A stretch of 64,000 nucleotides of DNA from Ictalurus punctatus (Eukaryota > Chordata > Actinopteri > Siluriformes > Ictaluridae), in the NCBI RefSeq assembly GCF_001660625.3, contig NC_030431.2, forward strand, positions 16,767,083-16,831,082, in the 5' to 3' direction. Positions 13,501 to 25,900 of this stretch are shown here, piece after piece. Both the position numbers and the translations under genes were made by a program. The notes below the pieces were generated by a model. The model was not told the DNA's origin, searched no databases, and was given only the letters and a program-made list of their open reading frames with translations. Numbering within the stretch: the first letter of the stretch is position 1; each line of letters begins with the position of its first letter.

Positions 13501-16392
13501 AGTATCAGTTAGCTGTTGTGGTGGATCTGGGACGTATTTCTGTGTTGATTTAGTGCCAGTGTGGGCTACTGTCAGCTGAGGACCTGTTCTAATCCTCCTC
13601 TCTTCCCCTCTTTGTCTCCGCCAGGCGTTTGAAGATCTCAGCAAGCTTATGGAGAAGGTCAGGCACTCTTTCCTTATGCCATGCTCTTTCTGTAGGTACA
13701 ATGTGACCTCATGGTGACCTGCCTTTGTCCATTTCTCCCTCAGGCTAAAGAGATGGTTGAGCTTTCCAGATCCATTGCTAACAAAATCAAAGACAAACAA
13801 GGGGACATCACTGAGGACGAGGTGAGGCAGAAGATATAGTTACAGTGTAAAAAAATGTGAAGATACACTGTAGACAAACAAAAATATAGACGTTTATCAC
13901 AATATATTCACCAACAAGAACACAACATAGCATTCAAAATTATATATGCACAAGGATACTATTTATATAAAAAAAAAAAAAGAAGAAAGAAATTTGTCTT
14001 TTTTTTTTTTTTTTCATACTGTACCAACACCTCCAACAGGCTTTTTAGACTGATGGTTCTATTAGGGGGCTTTCACACTGGCGGTTTAGTGCGAAACAGA
14101 GCACGGTTTGCATGAAAAATTGATAATGTGTAAGCTGTTGTGCGGACCAAGAAGTGCACCGCGGTTCTGAACCTGAGACTACCTGTAGGAGGTGGTCTGA
14201 GTTCGGTTGCATTGGAACTGTGCTGTGATTCCCATTAATGTGAACAGAGCTTGTACTCAGCTCTGCACTTGTTCAGGAAGTAAAGCAACCTGCATGTGTT
14301 TTAGCCGATGATGACGACATTCGTTTTCACAGCACATGTGTACCATGAGTGGCAGGGGAACATTGTTGGATGTTGTGGGATATCTGCTGCGCAAAGCACC
14401 AAAACAATTGAGGAAAAAAAAAATTAATATGGTGAGTCACGTTTTGTTCTCCATGCAAGATTGTGATGACATAAGATGCACTGGTGTTCGATAGAATCAA
14501 GTGAGTCTGAAACTAGACCAGTGCTGTGCGGGGCACCGGGAACAATCACACTCTGATTCAGACCACAGCAAACGTGCCCAGTGTGAAAACCACCTTAGTC
14601 CCTGACCTAGTGAACTAGCATGAGGATGTTTTTGATAGAGACTACAAAGCACTTCTGTGAGTTGCTCTGGATAAGGGTGTCTGCTAAATGCTGGAAATGT
14701 AAATGTAATTCTCATATGTATAACTGAGGTGATTATCTGAAGTCAGCTTTACATATTCACACTTTGGAGATTTTTGTAGGTAGTTGAAAGTGGATTTTTG
14801 CAGGATGACTTCACTATGCTTTTGTTACAAATTGGACCACTTTTATTCTGTACATTGCATTCAGTGTGTCAGTACACCCGTATTATCCTTACATATTATT
14901 TGCATGATGATTTTACCCAAAGCATCGAGTCAGGCAGTCCGAGCCTTTAACCAAGCAAGACTGAGTTTTGACTGACTCACCAGTGTTCTAGTGAATCATT
15001 TCTATAAAAGATGGATGTAAATATTCAAAAAGTGGAAGCATTTTCTACTTGTGCAAATACACAAAACTCTTGGAAGGTCGGATATCAGAGGTTGTCTCCT
15101 GAAAGCAGCATTAAATGGATAATGTGAAGCATGCTGAATGTTTTTAATGGCTTAATTTGGTTAAGGGCTGTAGCTCTGTGGGACACATGCAAGCCCCTTG
15201 TTTTACATAGCCAAAACCCTTGTAGACCTCCTTTCAGAGTGACATGTAGACATGGAGAGTGAAATTGTTAAATTATGAGTGAAATATTGAATTATACTCT
15301 TGTACGGTATTATTGACTATGTAAATTTTGTTTAATTGTTCATGGGGTTAATTAGGCCCAGGAAACACACTGTTGTCAACTGTAACTAAGTGAATAACTG
15401 AAACCAAAAAGACTGCCTGGAAATGCTTACACAGTACATTATAAGCAATCTCTGCAAAAAAATAATAATAAATAATTAATTAATAAATAAGGGGGGGGTC
15501 ACCGATATTATTTCAGTCGATGGTGCAATGTTCTGATGTTACCTCTGCCTTTTGTAGACTATCCGCTTCAAGTCGTATTTGTTGAGCATGGGCATCGCCA
15601 ACCCCGTAACCAGGGAAACACACGGCTCAGGCACACACTACCACATGCAGCTTGCTAAACAGCTGGGAGACATACTGCTGGCACCACTGGAGGTAAGATT
15701 CTATGTGAATGTCTTTGTGTTTGAGTTTTGAAGTTATGAAACAAGCAACACATTGGAACTAAGTGTTTTCATTGTATACAATTATCAGTTATCTCTCTTT
15801 TAAATTATATGACCAATGAGTTGTGGTTCCTTGCAAGACTGAGACTGACCTGTAATGTTTTTTTATTATTATTTGCAGACTTTGAAACACTTTCTAGGAA
15901 ATGCTGTTTGTTTAGACCATCAAATTAATGTACTTATATACTAATATAGTACAGCTCTCTATAGTGCAGTTTGTCTTATTGTTCCAATGCTGGTGCTCTG
16001 TACAGGAGCGAGGGGGTATGATGGCCCTCACGGAGGTCTACTGTCTAGTAAACCGAGCACGAGGGATGGAGGTAAACTTGTATGCGATGTTACACCTATG
16101 TTGGCATATTCCATTTTATTTATTTATTTTATAATGCAGCCTGAACAAAATAAAACTATTATCTAGTGCTTTCCCCCAAACAGTGAGGTATGTTGAATTT
16201 AGGGAAACCACTTGAAGCATTCGTTGTGTTGAATTATTTCAATTGATTTTCTTTGATTTGTTCATTGCAAGCAGCTGAAAGTCTGTAAATTTTGACAATA
16301 AACCTCATTTGCAATGGGGATTGAATAATTTTGATTACACCTGTATATATATTTGTCTATGAGTTGTCTATTGTCTGAGTCTATGAATTGTA

Positions 16393-16466
<74 letters not shown>

Positions 16467-16938
16467 TAATATAAGTATACTGTATATAAACTATATGTGG
16501 AGGGCTAGAACTGCCTAATTACAGTCATAATGTGGGCTTTTGTTTTTCTTAATATTTGAATAGTTTAATAATAAACATTTCTTGTTTAACTTGTGCTTAG
16601 ATTTTCCAGTATTTAATTTTAGAGTATTTAAAATTAGATTATATAAACAAAAATGCTAAAATATAGGGTGTCCAAGGAGGGGAGACCTCATTTCCCAGGC
16701 AATGCTAGTATCAACAGTGAACACTAATTACAATAGTGAATAATGGAGAATGGCCCAGTATACCTTCTATACATGTGCGGCAAAAGGTTGTTGAGCTTCA
16801 CAAAATGGGAAGTGGCTATAAGTAAATTGCACAAGCATTGAAAATGCCCATTTCCACCATCAGGACAATAATTAAGAATTCCAGTCAACTGGAAATGTTA
16901 TGAATCGACCTGGAATTGGACGTGGGTCTATATTGTCT

Positions 16939-16974
<36 letters not shown>

Positions 16975-17071
16975 TATATATATATATATATAGATATATA
17001 TATATATATATAGATATATATATATATATAGATATATATATATATATATATAGATATATATATATATATAT

Positions 17072-17124
<53 letters not shown>

Positions 17125-19220
17125 TATATATATAGATATATAAAAACACACCAATAAAAATATATAAAAATCTATAAGCTTGAATATATCAGGTGCACTC
17201 CCAGCATTGTGTTTGTTGCTTCCCACAGGTTAAACATTATGTTTAACTATACAGTTATTATGTTTAATTATACAGCTAACATGAATAGATCAAATCAAAA
17301 TAATAGGCTGTATAAACTTTGAAGGAGTGGTGGAACACAGATATTGTACTTATTTCCTGAAAGTTAGCAAACATACAAAGGTTGTTTTTTGTGTGTGTGT
17401 GTTTGTTTAAAAAAACAAAAAAAAAAAAACAATGAATTTCAAATTATTTATGCAGTAGCAAGAAACTGAAACTCTTCTTTCTGAACTATAGCTTCTTTCT
17501 CCTGAGGACATGGTCAATGCCTGCAAATTGTTCGAGTCTCTGAAACTCCCTCTCAGGTGAGTGTGTGTGTGCATGTGTATGTGAGTAAGGGGATGCAAGC
17601 CAAAGGAGGAATCAGCAGCCATTTCCTGTCTGACTTCCTGTTCTTAAAGGCCTCTTTGCTTTTCATCTTTCAAAAGAAAACATCCGTTTGCTTTCCCAGT
17701 CCCACTAATATTACCAACCTAAATTGAGATGTGGTGTATTGGTTGGATAGTGCTTCAAGGAGCTTGGTCTAATTTATTTTATTGTTGCTGCACTTGTGGT
17801 TCTCAGTGGAAGTCAGTACATTATTGTTTGTCTTTCTCTCAGGTTGCGAGTGTTCGACAGTGGCGTAATGGTGGTTCAGCTTCAATCTCACAGTGAAGAA
17901 GAGATGATTACATCTGCTATCGATAATGTGAGTGTCAAGCCTCCATCATGTTTCTCCTGTTAAATCACTTGGAGGTAGCCATCCATACCTCATCCCCTTA
18001 CTATACATCATGTTTAATTGGGGGTTTGGGAGAGCGGAACTTGGAGCTATGCATCAACCACAGCTGTGCGCTGCAAACTTCTTCCTCATTCCCTCAATGA
18101 GGGAATGTGACCCTCAGTCCACACAGAGTTAGTGTCTCAGGAAACTGCTTAACAGTAGGCATGTTTTTGCACAAATGTTTCTGCAAAACTATCAGAAGAA
18201 ATTATTAATCGTTTGGTGTTTTCGTTGATTACTGTTATGCGAATATTATTAAGAGCAGAACCAAAATCAAAAGAGCCAGACAACCGAATACCATAGGATG
18301 TGTACTATTTTGTGTGGTTGTGTGCAGCTTTGTAGATAGCCACAAGCAGTATTAGCATAATTACAATAGGTTTGTTGTTGTTACTAAACCACTCAGCCGC
18401 TGACTAAATGTGGAACATGTACCAGACTCAACATCATTTATTAGGCAAAAGTCCCCCCCCCCCCCCCCCATTAATCTGTTATATTTTCTCTTTATCAGTA
18501 TTGCCAATTTAATATATCAGCCAAATGTAATACTTAATGTTTAGATTTTTTTTATTTTTCAGATTCAAACATTGTATAGAAGAGGTTGAATGTAGACAGG
18601 AGACTAACAGCAGATGTGTGACTGCATTTTTGACCTGTGTTTTAGATCAAAGAACCAAAGGCATGTCGGATCAGCCTGACAGATTTTTAGATATTGGGCA
18701 TTAAAAAAAAAGGCACACTAGGTCAGACAGCAGTTGTTAGCCTTTAGTATAGTGTATATAGTATATGCATAGTATAAATATATTTTATTTTTGCACTGTT
18801 CTATTCAATTAAGATCTCAAAAATGTACAGAAGTTGCTAAGGTAGAACTATGAATGTTGAATGACAAACATCTGGTTTGTTCTGCCATGGTGTGAAGACA
18901 CGTTATTCGTGAAGTATGTCTCATTGGCATTTAATGGGACTTTGTTCCTGTTTCCCAGGTGTCTGAGAAGGGCTCCTTAACAGCAGAGGAGTTTGCTAAA
19001 CTTTTAGGACTGTCTGTTCTTCTTGCAAAAGAGAGGTATTGCTGGATTTACATGCTGTATATTCTATTATATTTTGTTGTATCAGCATTGTCAACTTGCC
19101 TCTTTCTCTTTAACTCTCAGTGTATTCATTTCTTACAGACTGCTGCTGGCTGAGAAAATGGGGCATCTATGCAGAGACGACTCTGTGGAAGGCTTGCGTT
19201 TTTATCCCAACTTGTTCTGA
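9556..19220 (+). CDS. vps36: ESCRT-II subunit VPS36, 14 coding exons
   Basis: Exons: 9556-9651, 10078-10146, 10275-10345, 11635-11749, 11907-11993, 12890-12976, 13625-13657, 13744-13821, 15558-15692, 16006-16071, 17492-17556, 17843-17927, 18959-19035, 19139-19220. Phases agree throughout and give 381 residues, close to the 386 of the human protein. Residues 1 to about 130 are the GLUE domain ([35 protein letters not shown]), which in this family binds ubiquitin and 3-phosphoinositides. The remainder is the EAP30 winged-helix part ([33 protein letters not shown] end). VPS36 pairs with SNF8 and VPS25 on endosomes to sort ubiquitinated cargo. As in other animals, no NZF zinc finger is inserted. 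Introns 3, 5, 8 and 10 carry elements and microsatellites. The exon 5 donor (gtctgc) and exon 7 donor (gtcagg) are weak but are fixed by frame. Confidence 0.97.
10371..10562. repeat. Compound microsatellites in vps36 intron 3
   Basis: A (TG)n tract runs into (TA)n from 10371 to about 10467. After about 60 bp of unique sequence there is a (GATA)n run at 10531-10562. The GATA run directly abuts the end of the Tc1-like element that follows. Confidence 0.9.
10561..11458 (-). mobile_element. Tc1-like transposon copy with transposase remnant
   Basis: The ends taggtgtgcaacaattatt and its complement near 11432-11458 define an element of about 900 bp with TA borders. A minus-strand fragment at 10853-10593 reads as the C-terminal part of a Tc1 transposase. 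It shows [11 protein letters not shown] (second catalytic Asp region) and [18 protein letters not shown] (third acidic residue, Glu). The N-terminal DNA-binding half is degraded, so the copy is inactive. It lies in vps36 intron 3. A related copy is at 59612-60138. Confidence 0.88.
12052..12532. mobile_element. Miniature inverted-repeat element, 'agggtgctt' ends
   Basis: The left end aagggtgcttctcatttctt pairs with the right end gggaagcacccta. A purine/pyrimidine-biased inner repeat (tgcctcctcatttc against gaatcaaggaggca) extends the inverted arms. No frame is present. It lies in vps36 intron 5. The superfamily is uncertain. Confidence 0.6.
14064..14597. mobile_element. Miniature inverted-repeat element, 'ttcacactgg' ends
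   Basis: Left ggggctttcacactgg and right ccagtgtgaaaaccacc are inverted repeats bounding about 530 bp without a frame. The inner halves also partly pair (gagcacggtttgc). TTA or TAG at the borders would fit a PIF/Harbinger target, but this is not clear. It lies in vps36 intron 8. Confidence 0.55.
14615..14708 (+). repeat. SINE/LINE 3'-tail type repeat
   Basis: The string gctctggataagggtgtctg followed by ctaaatgctggaaatgtaaa resembles the conserved 3' tail of common fish non-LTR retroposons (…GGATAAGGGCGTCTGCTAAATG). Only the tail is recognisable, so the head family cannot be named. Confidence 0.6.
16399..16464. repeat. (TA)n microsatellite in vps36 intron 10
   Basis: About 33 uninterrupted TA dinucleotides. 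Confidence 0.9.
16669..16935 (+). mobile_element. Truncated Tc1-like relic
   Basis: The stretch aaaggttgttgagcttcaca and the later gaaaatgcccatttccaccatc recur almost unchanged at 60047-60122 within another Tc1-like copy, so this is a fragment of the same family. No intact frame is present. It ends next to the interrupted (TA)n tract that follows. Confidence 0.6.
16944..17142. repeat. (TA)n tract with regularly spaced GA interruptions
   Basis: About 200 bp of alternating TA, broken repeatedly by single 'ga' units (…tatagatata…). Several breaks are about 20-28 bp apart. The pattern suggests higher-order expansion of an already interrupted array. Confidence 0.9.
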
Positions 19221-19701
19221 TGTCCAAACTGACAATCGGGAATAGTCTAATTTTTCTACTGGACTTGTTTTCTGACGATCACACTGTTCACTTTGTAGAC
19301 TGGAACTGAACTGCAGGATGCTCAATTCTCAACTGTGTAATAACAGTGAGCAGTGTTATTGGTGAATGTTGGTTTTGATTCTAATTTTACTGTACTTGGT
19401 TCTTTATATGTGGGAAAGGGTTCGGAGGAGTCATACTTTTTTATTGCTTTGGTTCATACAGATCTGTAAACTGTAACTATAAAACCCCCTGAATTAGGTA
19501 TTGTATAATATCTTAAGTACTATTACTTCACAGTAATTATAAACCTACCCCTGATCAGCAAGGCCATGATGGAGAGCCTCACTAATTAAACCAAAGGCAT
19601 ATATAAGTTTCAGGTTTGGAGTTCAGCATGCAGGTATCCATGAGACAAGTTCCAGTTCATAGAAAATGCTCTTGAAACTGTTACTGCACATGGGTTGGTT
19701 A
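19221..19701 (+). other. Probable vps36 3' untranslated region
   Basis: AT-rich non-coding sequence directly after the vps36 stop codon. No clear AATAAA is present before the next mobile element. ATTAAA-like variants occur near 19580, so the true 3' end is uncertain. Confidence 0.45.
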
Positions 19702-20241
19702 TACACTATGGCCAAAAGTATGTGGACACCTGACATTCCCACCCATTTATATGCCTTTGAACATTCCATTCCAGATTTAATCCCCCTTTGCTGCTATAAT
19801 AACCCCCAGTGTTCTAGTAATGCTGCCCACTAGATTTTGGACCTTTTGTCTATGGGTATTTGTGCTCTTTCAGCCACAAGAGCATTAGTGAGGTCAGGCA
19901 CTGATGTGTGAGGAGGCCTGGGGCACAGTTGGGGTTCCAGCTCATCCTAAAGGTGTTCAGTAGGGTTGAGGTCGGGGCTCTGTGCAGGACATTTGAGTTC
20001 TTCCTAACCAACCTTGGCAAACCATTTCTTAATGGAACATGCATTGTGCACAGAGGCATTGTAATGCTGGAACATGCTTGGGCCTCTTAATTCAAGTGAA
20101 GGGAAATCGTAATGCTACAGCATACAAAGACATTCTACACCATTGTGTGCTTCCAATTTTGTGGCAACAGTTTGGGGAAGGCCTACGTATGGGTGTGATG
20201 GTCATGTGTCAACAAACCTTTGGATCATATATAGTAGTGTA
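19702..20241 (-). mobile_element. Tc1-like miniature element with 'tacactatggcc' ends
   Basis: It begins tacactatggccaaaagtat and ends at tatatatagtagtgta, an imperfect inverted pair. Minus-strand vestiges resemble a Tc1 transposase (SPDLNPTEHL-like near 19945-19985) but contain stops. A shorter relative lies at 47095-47416. Confidence 0.75.
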
Positions 20242-20332
20242 CGTTTAATCCTACATCTCACTATAAATTAAATAAAAAGACCCTTTACATTAATATCATC
20301 CTGTTATTTGCTTTCTTTAATGTTTTTATCAG

Positions 20333-20675
20333 ATGATTATGAGAGTGATGAAATGTGACTTAAACCCTGAGGTCCTGGATTTGATCCTGAGCCCAAGTTA
20401 CTGTCTGTATGGAGTTTTATGTATTCTCCTGTGTTCCTGTGGGTTTCGTCCGTGTACGTTGGTTTCCACCCACTATCCAAACATGCAGGCAGGCAGGTTG
20501 GCTATTCTAAATTTCCCACAGGTGTGAATGAGTTTGTAAATGTATGTGTATGGTGCCCTGTGACTGGCGTCCCATACAGGGTGAATTCTGCCACCGTGCC
20601 CCCACTGTTCCGGAACTGGCTCTGGATCCACCACAACCTTCACTAGGATAAAGTACTTACTGTAGATGAATGGAT
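20333..20675. repeat. Dispersed fish repeat (older family)
   Basis: It contains tgccctgtgactggcgtccc, a degraded cagggtgaattctgcc and, near its end, aggataaagta. These resemble a repeat that recurs in inverted or altered form at 29838-30074 (gatggactggcatc, aggataaagtgg). It has no coding capacity and is probably the 3' part of an old retroposon. Confidence 0.55.
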
Positions 20676-20817
20676 GATTAAACTCACGTTATTGAAATAT
20701 TTTACTTTTAATGCAATGCTAATAACACCACTGTGTATGCTATAATTGTGTAAAAACATTCACCTTCTCTCAACATGACAAAGCGTAATAAGGATGTTAG
20801 TCGGCGTTTTAAGAATA

Positions 20818-21416
20818 TACACTACAAAAAGATCAGGCAACTTTTTGTCAATCTTCAACTGTAAAGTTTTGGTGAGCCTGTGCTTGCTTGAGTCTCATTT
20901 TCCTGTTCTTTGCTGACAGGAGTGGAACCCAATGTGGTCTTCTGCTGTCGAAGCCTCAAGTTTTTACATAATGTGCCTTCTGAGATGCTTTTGTGCTCAT
21001 CGTGGTCGTAAAGAGTGGTTATTTAAGTTACTGTAGGGTTTTTTTCTGTCCACTCGAACCAGTCTGGCCATTCTCCACTTACCTTGCTTGTTGACAAGGC
21101 AGAACTGGATATTCACAGTATTCTGTGTAAACTCTGGAGACTTTTGTGTGCGAATATCCCAGTTGAGGGGCAGTTTCGGAAATGCTCAAATCAGCCCATT
21201 TCCCACCAACAACTTTGCCATGGTCAAAGTCACTGAGAGCCCATTTTCCTATTTCCATATTTTCAGAGGTAGGATGTGAACAATAACTCAAGCTTTTGAC
21301 CTGTATCTGCATGATTGTGTGTGTACATTGCGCCTGTGCCACATGATTGGCTGATTGGATAATTGCATGACTATGCAGGGATACAGGTGTTCCTATTAAA
21401 GTGGCCTGAAAGTGTA
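20818..21416. repeat. Degenerate DNA-transposon-like repeat, 'tacact…agtgta' ends
   Basis: The borders tacact and agtgta enclose about 600 bp. The inner text (ccatggtcaaagtcactgag, ctgtatctgcatgattg, ccacatgattggctgattgg, ggtgttcctattaaagtggc) belongs, as far as I recognise it, to a repeat common in fish genomes. No open coding frame is kept. Confidence 0.55.
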
Positions 21417-22288
21417 GGCGATTTAGTTGCATGAGAAAGCAGTGAATTTATGATTTTGGTATTTTTAAAAGCCCAAATTCTGTCCACTCGCCCAAACAAA
21501 CACATTTTACTCTGTACAATCCAATGAAAACCCGCCCAGTCTGGCAGCAGTGTGAGAGACTCTCCCGGATCCGTAGGCGTCAGTACAGCGGATAAACATG
21601 TCGTCTGATTCCCTCAGCTCCTGTTTCTGTTCCACACACCGATGCTGTAAGTAAACAACATTTTATCTTTTGCACCATGTAGGCTGTTTGTTGGAATAAC
21701 TGCTTTTCATGTTGAGATTAGAATGAAGTGTGGTCGTCAGTGAGTATCGGTTTGGGTACACACTGGGAAAAAAGAAAAAAAAACATCATATGAACTCGGT
21801 TAAACGTGAAAGCTGGGCAAGTGAACTTGAGTTCAGAGATTTTTTTAAAAATTCTTTGTGTGTAATTTTTTTCTTTGTATCAAAATATTTATTTATTATT
21901 ATTATTTTATATTTTAGTATTACAGTACTACCCGTTTATGTTGAGGGTGCCTTCACAGGCTTCAGACATTTGAATGGGCGTATAAGCTATCAATTTAAAC
22001 AGCACAACTCTAAACCACAACTTTAAATCAAATTAAGCAGTACTCCTGCGGTTGACTCGAGTTATAAATATACACTTTATGAGCTCACTAACAAGGGAGT
22101 TAAGTCTAAAGTAGAATCCATCTCTTTTAAAGACAGAAGAGTAAAAAGGCTCAGTCTCCAAATGTATAAATAAAGCATAATGAGACTATCCTTGCATAGA
22201 GTAATATAATCCATTTCTGGATCTCCTGTACAATATATGTTTTGTAAGGGCATTTGTTCATGGTGAACTGATTCACATAAACATCTAC

Positions 22289-22290
<2 letters not shown>

Positions 22291-22326
<36 letters not shown>
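22291..22326. repeat. (TG)n microsatellite
   Basis: Eighteen TG dinucleotides upstream of thsd1. A 33 bp poly(A) run also occurs at about 22871-22903, shortly before the first thsd1 coding exon. Confidence 0.9.
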
Positions 22327-22327
<1 letters not shown>

Positions 22328-22870
22328 TAGATGGAACACTGGAGATGGAGAGCTGACGGTTGTGTATTTTCACTGGACATCGGACAAGCTGGAAAATTGG
22401 AATCACTGGTTTGGGGAACAAACCTGACTCTGATGCGTTCATTCCTGAGGCCAGAATTGTTCAGAAAGTATCAAGTATATGGATCACAAGGAACCCCCAA
22501 AATATGAGGACTGGTGCTGAGTCAAGTGGAAAAAGAGCAACAGAGTTTTCAACGCATGAATCAAACCACTTGGGCTGGATGTAGATATTTACGTAAGTAC
22601 AAAGTGGAGAAAACTGTAGCAGAGACTGTTAATCTAAAAAGATCATGCTCTTTATAAGGACTTGTTGAATTATTTATCCTATTTACTAGCTTCACTGATA
22701 TTTTCTTTGTCTATTAGTGCATTTTTGACAATATTATTAAGGAGACTCTTTTTATCTGTGCGTGTCTTGAGATGGTAATAGCAAAAACTGAAATAAAGCA
22801 TCTTGTAAAACTGTTGCTAATGTCTGCTTTCTGTTGGAATAGTATGTAACTTACAGGGCTGTTTGAATAT

Positions 22871-22905
<35 letters not shown>

Positions 22906-22943
22906 GATGTTAAGCAAGCAAGAAAGAGGACACATGCATCGGA

Positions 22944-25900
22944 ATGACACAGGGTTTCACCCCACTCATGCAATTTTTGCTCCAGCTCCTTCTTATGGGG
23001 TTTGGTAAGTAGACCCACTAAGATTTAAATAAGGATTGTAATAATATCCAAAATTAAGTTTAGCTGTAATTCCTTTATCCATGCCTATATAAATTCATTG
23101 TGCATAATCATTTATTTCTAGGTATATAATTATGCAACCTGATATCACATATTTGTCCAGGATAAGCAGTCCTCAGTGTTCTTTAGTAGAGCAAGCTTAG
23201 ATAGGAAGAGAAGGGAGGGAGTGTTTTTCCTGCCTGCTTTTCCGTTGGTATATTTTTTTTTTTTCTTGGGAAGTGACCTGTGTGTAGTGGCATTCGTAAA
23301 TCACAATGACTTGCTCAAGTGAATGTAGGGTCTCAGAGCCTATTGTCTAAACACTGAGTGTTTTGGAAGGGAGGTGTGGGATATAGAGTACATACAATAT
23401 GTGGCAATAAGTGTTGAATAGGCAAATATACCTTCCTGTTTATGGTAGATGTATTAAAGCAGTTCAGTTCAATTCAGTAGTGCTTTTAACAATAGACATT
23501 GTAACAAAGCAACTTTACAGAAATGAATGTAGATTTAGAGCCCTAATAATGAGCTAGCTGGAGGTGACACTGGCAAGGAAGAGTTCCCTGAGATGACATG
23601 AGGAAGAAACGGAACCAGACTGAAGAACCAGACTGAAAAGTAAACCGATCCTCTGTTGGGTGACATCAGATTGTGGGATTATAGATCATTACTCTTATAC
23701 ATATGTATACTATAAATCCACCAGTGCTAAGTGTGTTGAAAGGATGTTCAGTATGGGCACAATGTAAATGTGACCTGGCACAGGACAGTCTTCATGATCA
23801 CAGCAGCAGTTCTTATGTACAAGTCCATTGTATAAAGGTGAGATCCACTGAAGCAAGGGTACGACTAAAGGATAAGGTTAGGGTTAAGGTAAGGTATAAC
23901 TGAATTATACCTTCTGGAGATATCAATTTAAGGAAAGTTCATAAGGAAATAATAGTTCAACAATCAAACATCTTAAATGTTTTATAACTTAGACTGTAAA
24001 TGTCAGTAAATTAGACTGCATATTTTCATCATTCTGTATCAATTGGTTTAATTTATGAGCTGTGTCCTTTTTCATTTTTTGCACTCATCCTTTCACTTTG
24101 TGTTTTTTTTTGTGTGTTGTTTTCCATTTTCAGCAATGGCTGGTCTACATCTGTGGCCGTCGGTACATGTTGCTCTAAGCAATGCCAGTGTTTTTGTCAC
24201 TTACAATGCAGACAGCAACATGACAGACAGTGAACTGTCCATGGATTTGGTTGACCTTGATAAAAATGTAACTGTGCTAACTAGACCTCTGCCATTCAAC
24301 CAGTCAGCGGGCATTCTAGAGTTTGACTGCACATACTTCCTATATGCTGGGAACTTCAGCTTTAGATTAGACCAAATGGGGCACCAGGGTGCACTGAAAA
24401 GTACCTCCAGCTGGTGGAGCCCAGTACTACGCATCCAGTGGCCCACTTTCCACTTTGGAGTGGAACGTGCTAACAACAACCACAACTCCGGGGCATTTCA
24501 GGTTTCTGTGTCTACCAACCTTGACTTCCATGTCTGCCTGAACAGCAACTCATCCCTCTACCTAGAGGTCAGCTACATGGAGCACAACCAGATTGGGAAG
24601 AACACCATCAACAAGGTGCAGAAACGAACGACACACAACATCCAGGTTGTGAAGTCCCAGCATGTGGACCTCCAGTGTGCCTCCCTGCTGACTGAGGCTG
24701 GCTTCATCCAAGTAGCTCTCAAGTCCCATTATACCCAACAGGACATCAAATCCTCAGGACCACTCTATCTGTCTCGCATCTTCTCCTACAAGCTTCTGGT
24801 TGAGAACATCTACAAGAGTGGTTGTGAGGGCACAGTGTCTGTCCGCCTGCTCTCTCCACCCTGCACAGTCACGACAGGGAAAGTGTTGCTGTATAAGGAG
24901 GCCAGTGCTGCTCCAAAGCAGGAAAATCTCTCTCAGCTTGCCTTTCACTTTCTCACCGGAGGGGAGAATGAGACCGAGTTTAATTGCTCGCAGTTTGATG
25001 TCGGCCAGAAAAAGTACTGCTTTCATTATGCACGCATCTACAGTCAGTCCTCCAGTTTGGCACACACATGCATCATTGTGCAAAGAAATGCTGGTGAGAT
25101 TTTTTTTGTTAAGAGTTTTCAGCAGGTCATCTAAATGAATAGAAGTGTATTTCTGTTATAATACAATAATGCTGATATGCCAACACCAACAGCATTATAT
25201 CCATTGCAGTATTTCTGCTGGCATGCATAATCAGTTCTGCATAACATGTATGTGTGATTTTTATTAGTAGACATGTGGGTCCCATGGCAAACATGGAGCG
25301 GATGCAGTGTCACCTGTGGAGAAGGGGTGCGAGAGCGTGTGCGTGAGTGCTTGCTGCCCCCTGGTGGTGGTGTGCAGTGCACTGGCATGGTGAGAGAGCA
25401 GTCACTCTGCTCCCTGGAGGACTGCACTGGTAAGCCATATCATCCATCCATCCATCTTCTACCGCTTACTCCTTCTTCAGGGTCACGGGGGAACCTGGAG
25501 CCTATCCCAGGGAGCATCGGGCACAAGGTGGGGTACACCCTGGACAGGGTGCCAGTCCCATCGCAGAGTAGCCATATCATTAATGTGCTTATAATATGTG
25601 ATGATGTATTTCTTCAGTCCCATGTCTTTATTCTTCTGCAGTCTTCAGAAGCTGCAATTTGTATTTGTAGTACATTAATTTCTGGAAGTCTAAACCAGTC
25701 CTATTGTCTTGTCTCTAGACGTCCTGCCTCCCGTTTCTGTCTCGCCTCCTCCAGCTGTGGACTCCTTTCTCGGAGGAAACCTAGTTGTGTTGGCTGGTAT
25801 CTCGCTCTGTCTAGCTGTCATCCTGGTCACTATCCTCATTACCGTGTGGAGGAAAGTGTGCCATGCCCCAAAGTGTAGCTCAGCACGGCCTGACTCTATG

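Noticed and set aside
22360..22584. Frame MCIFTGHRTSWKIGITG as an extra gene before thsd1
   Set aside because: No family resemblance, no downstream splicing logic and no homologue recognised.
24055..24133. Taking the ATG at 24055 as the main thsd1 start
   Set aside because: The stretch is a polypyrimidine tract ending in a strong cag acceptor, and a proper signal-peptide exon with matching phase exists at 22944-23004.
25273..25878. Continuous frame running from the TSP1 exon through intron 3
   Set aside because: The middle part is a dispersed CATCCATCC-family repeat, and exons on both sides have clear gtaagc and ctctag borders.
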